This document shows, piece after piece, positions 63,755 through 64,000 of a stretch of 64,000 bases of DNA. The stretch's first letter is position 1, and each line of letters starts with the position of its first letter. The notes beneath the pieces were generated by a model. That model saw nothing but the letters and a program-made list of their open reading frames with translations. It had not been told where the DNA came from and searched no databases. Position numbers and translations under genes: made by a program. This DNA is from Pseudomonas sp. B21-040 (GTDB lineage: Bacteria > Pseudomonadota > Gammaproteobacteria > Pseudomonadales > Pseudomonadaceae), in the NCBI RefSeq assembly GCF_024748695.1, contig NZ_CP087176.1, positions 489,501 through 553,500 of the forward strand, given 5' to 3'.

Positions 63755-64000
63755 ATGGAAAATAACCAGCCGATCATCATCAAGCGCGTCAAGAAATACG
63801 CGAGCGGGCATCACGGGGGTTCCTGGAAAATCGCTTTCGCGGACTTCGCGACGGCGATGATGGCGTTCTTCCTGGTGCTGTGGCTGCTCTCCACCGCAAC
63901 ACCAGAACAGAAGATTGCCATCGCCGGTTACTTCAAGGACCCGGTCGGCTTCACCGAAAGTGGCACCCCGTTCATCATTGATCTGGGTGGTTCGCCCACC
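63755..64000 (+). CDS. motB: Flagellar motor stator protein MotB, N-terminal part (cut by window edge)
   Basis: The first 82 residues are present. A positive N-terminus (IIIKRVKKYASGHHGGSWKI) leads to the single membrane helix ADFATAMMAFFLVLWLLST, with Asp30, the proton-binding residue. The plug segment (ATPEQKIAIAGYFKDPVGF) follows. The OmpA-like peptidoglycan-binding domain lies beyond the window. It is cotranscribed with motA from the sigma-28 promoter. Confidence 0.95.
   Translation, partial: MENNQPIIIKRVKKYASGHHGGSWKIAFADFATAMMAFFLVLWLLSTATPEQKIAIAGYFKDPVGFTESGTPFIIDLGGSPT

Overview
The window is chromosomal DNA from a fluorescent pseudomonad (Pseudomonas fluorescens group or a close relative). 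The base is GC-rich. Gene order follows, from memory, the P. aeruginosa PAO1 block from PA5017 down to PA4953 (dipA, aceFE, glnE, LPS core, msbA, hldE, waaA, thiC, nudF, cpdA, parE, parC, serB, psd, rhdA, motAB). The intergenic REP-type inverted repeats are also typical of the group. No rRNA, tRNA, CRISPR array, prophage or insertion sequence was seen.

Layout. 1-7.2 kb: the 5' part of a dipA-like c-di-GMP gene, a PhoD-type phosphatase, then aceEF (pyruvate dehydrogenase E1 and E2), all on the minus strand. A 383-base divergent control region leads into glnE. 10.7-26.6 kb: a tightly overlapping plus-strand LPS core run. It holds waaF, waaC, waaG, waaP, three further kinase-fold genes (one with two kinase domains), a carbamoyltransferase, glycosyltransferases, a Mig-14 protein, dnpA, ssg and wapR. 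A lipoprotein and an AT-richer DUF3800 gene interrupt it. 26.7-29.8 kb: an O-acyltransferase and a WaaL ligase fused to a kinase-like domain, on the minus strand. 30-39.3 kb: msbA, hldE, a redox pair, an SMR transporter, a LysR regulator and waaA. 39.3-47.5 kb: a TolC-like protein, a TPP riboswitch with thiC and cytX, a DUF3298 lipoprotein, nudF, a DUF1249 protein and cpdA. 47.5-48.9 kb: a repeat-rich stretch with a decayed DUF6124 gene. 48.9-55.2 kb: yqiA, parE, an esterase-like protein, a frameshifted retropepsin and parC. 55.4-64 kb: pqiC-like, ytjB-like, serB, psd, rhdA, an HDOD protein and motAB under a sigma-28 promoter.

How it works together. The centre is an envelope block. HldE makes the ADP-heptose that WaaC and WaaF add to the Kdo laid down by WaaA. 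WaaP and its relatives phosphorylate the heptoses, and the WapO-like enzyme carbamoylates the core. WaaG, WapH-like, Ssg and WapR-like enzymes add sugars, MsbA flips the lipid A-core, and WaaL attaches O-antigen.

No wholly new system is evident. The points most worth a second look are: two HexR-like operators upstream of aceE; a WaaL-pseudokinase fusion with an out-of-frame stop at the junction; an InaA-family kinase with Cys at the catalytic Asp position; a one-base T-run frameshift in the retropepsin gene; a possible riboswitch remnant at the TTG start of cytX; a degenerate Nudix-like box in a conserved unknown; and the tandem 71-base repeats next to the broken DUF6124 gene.
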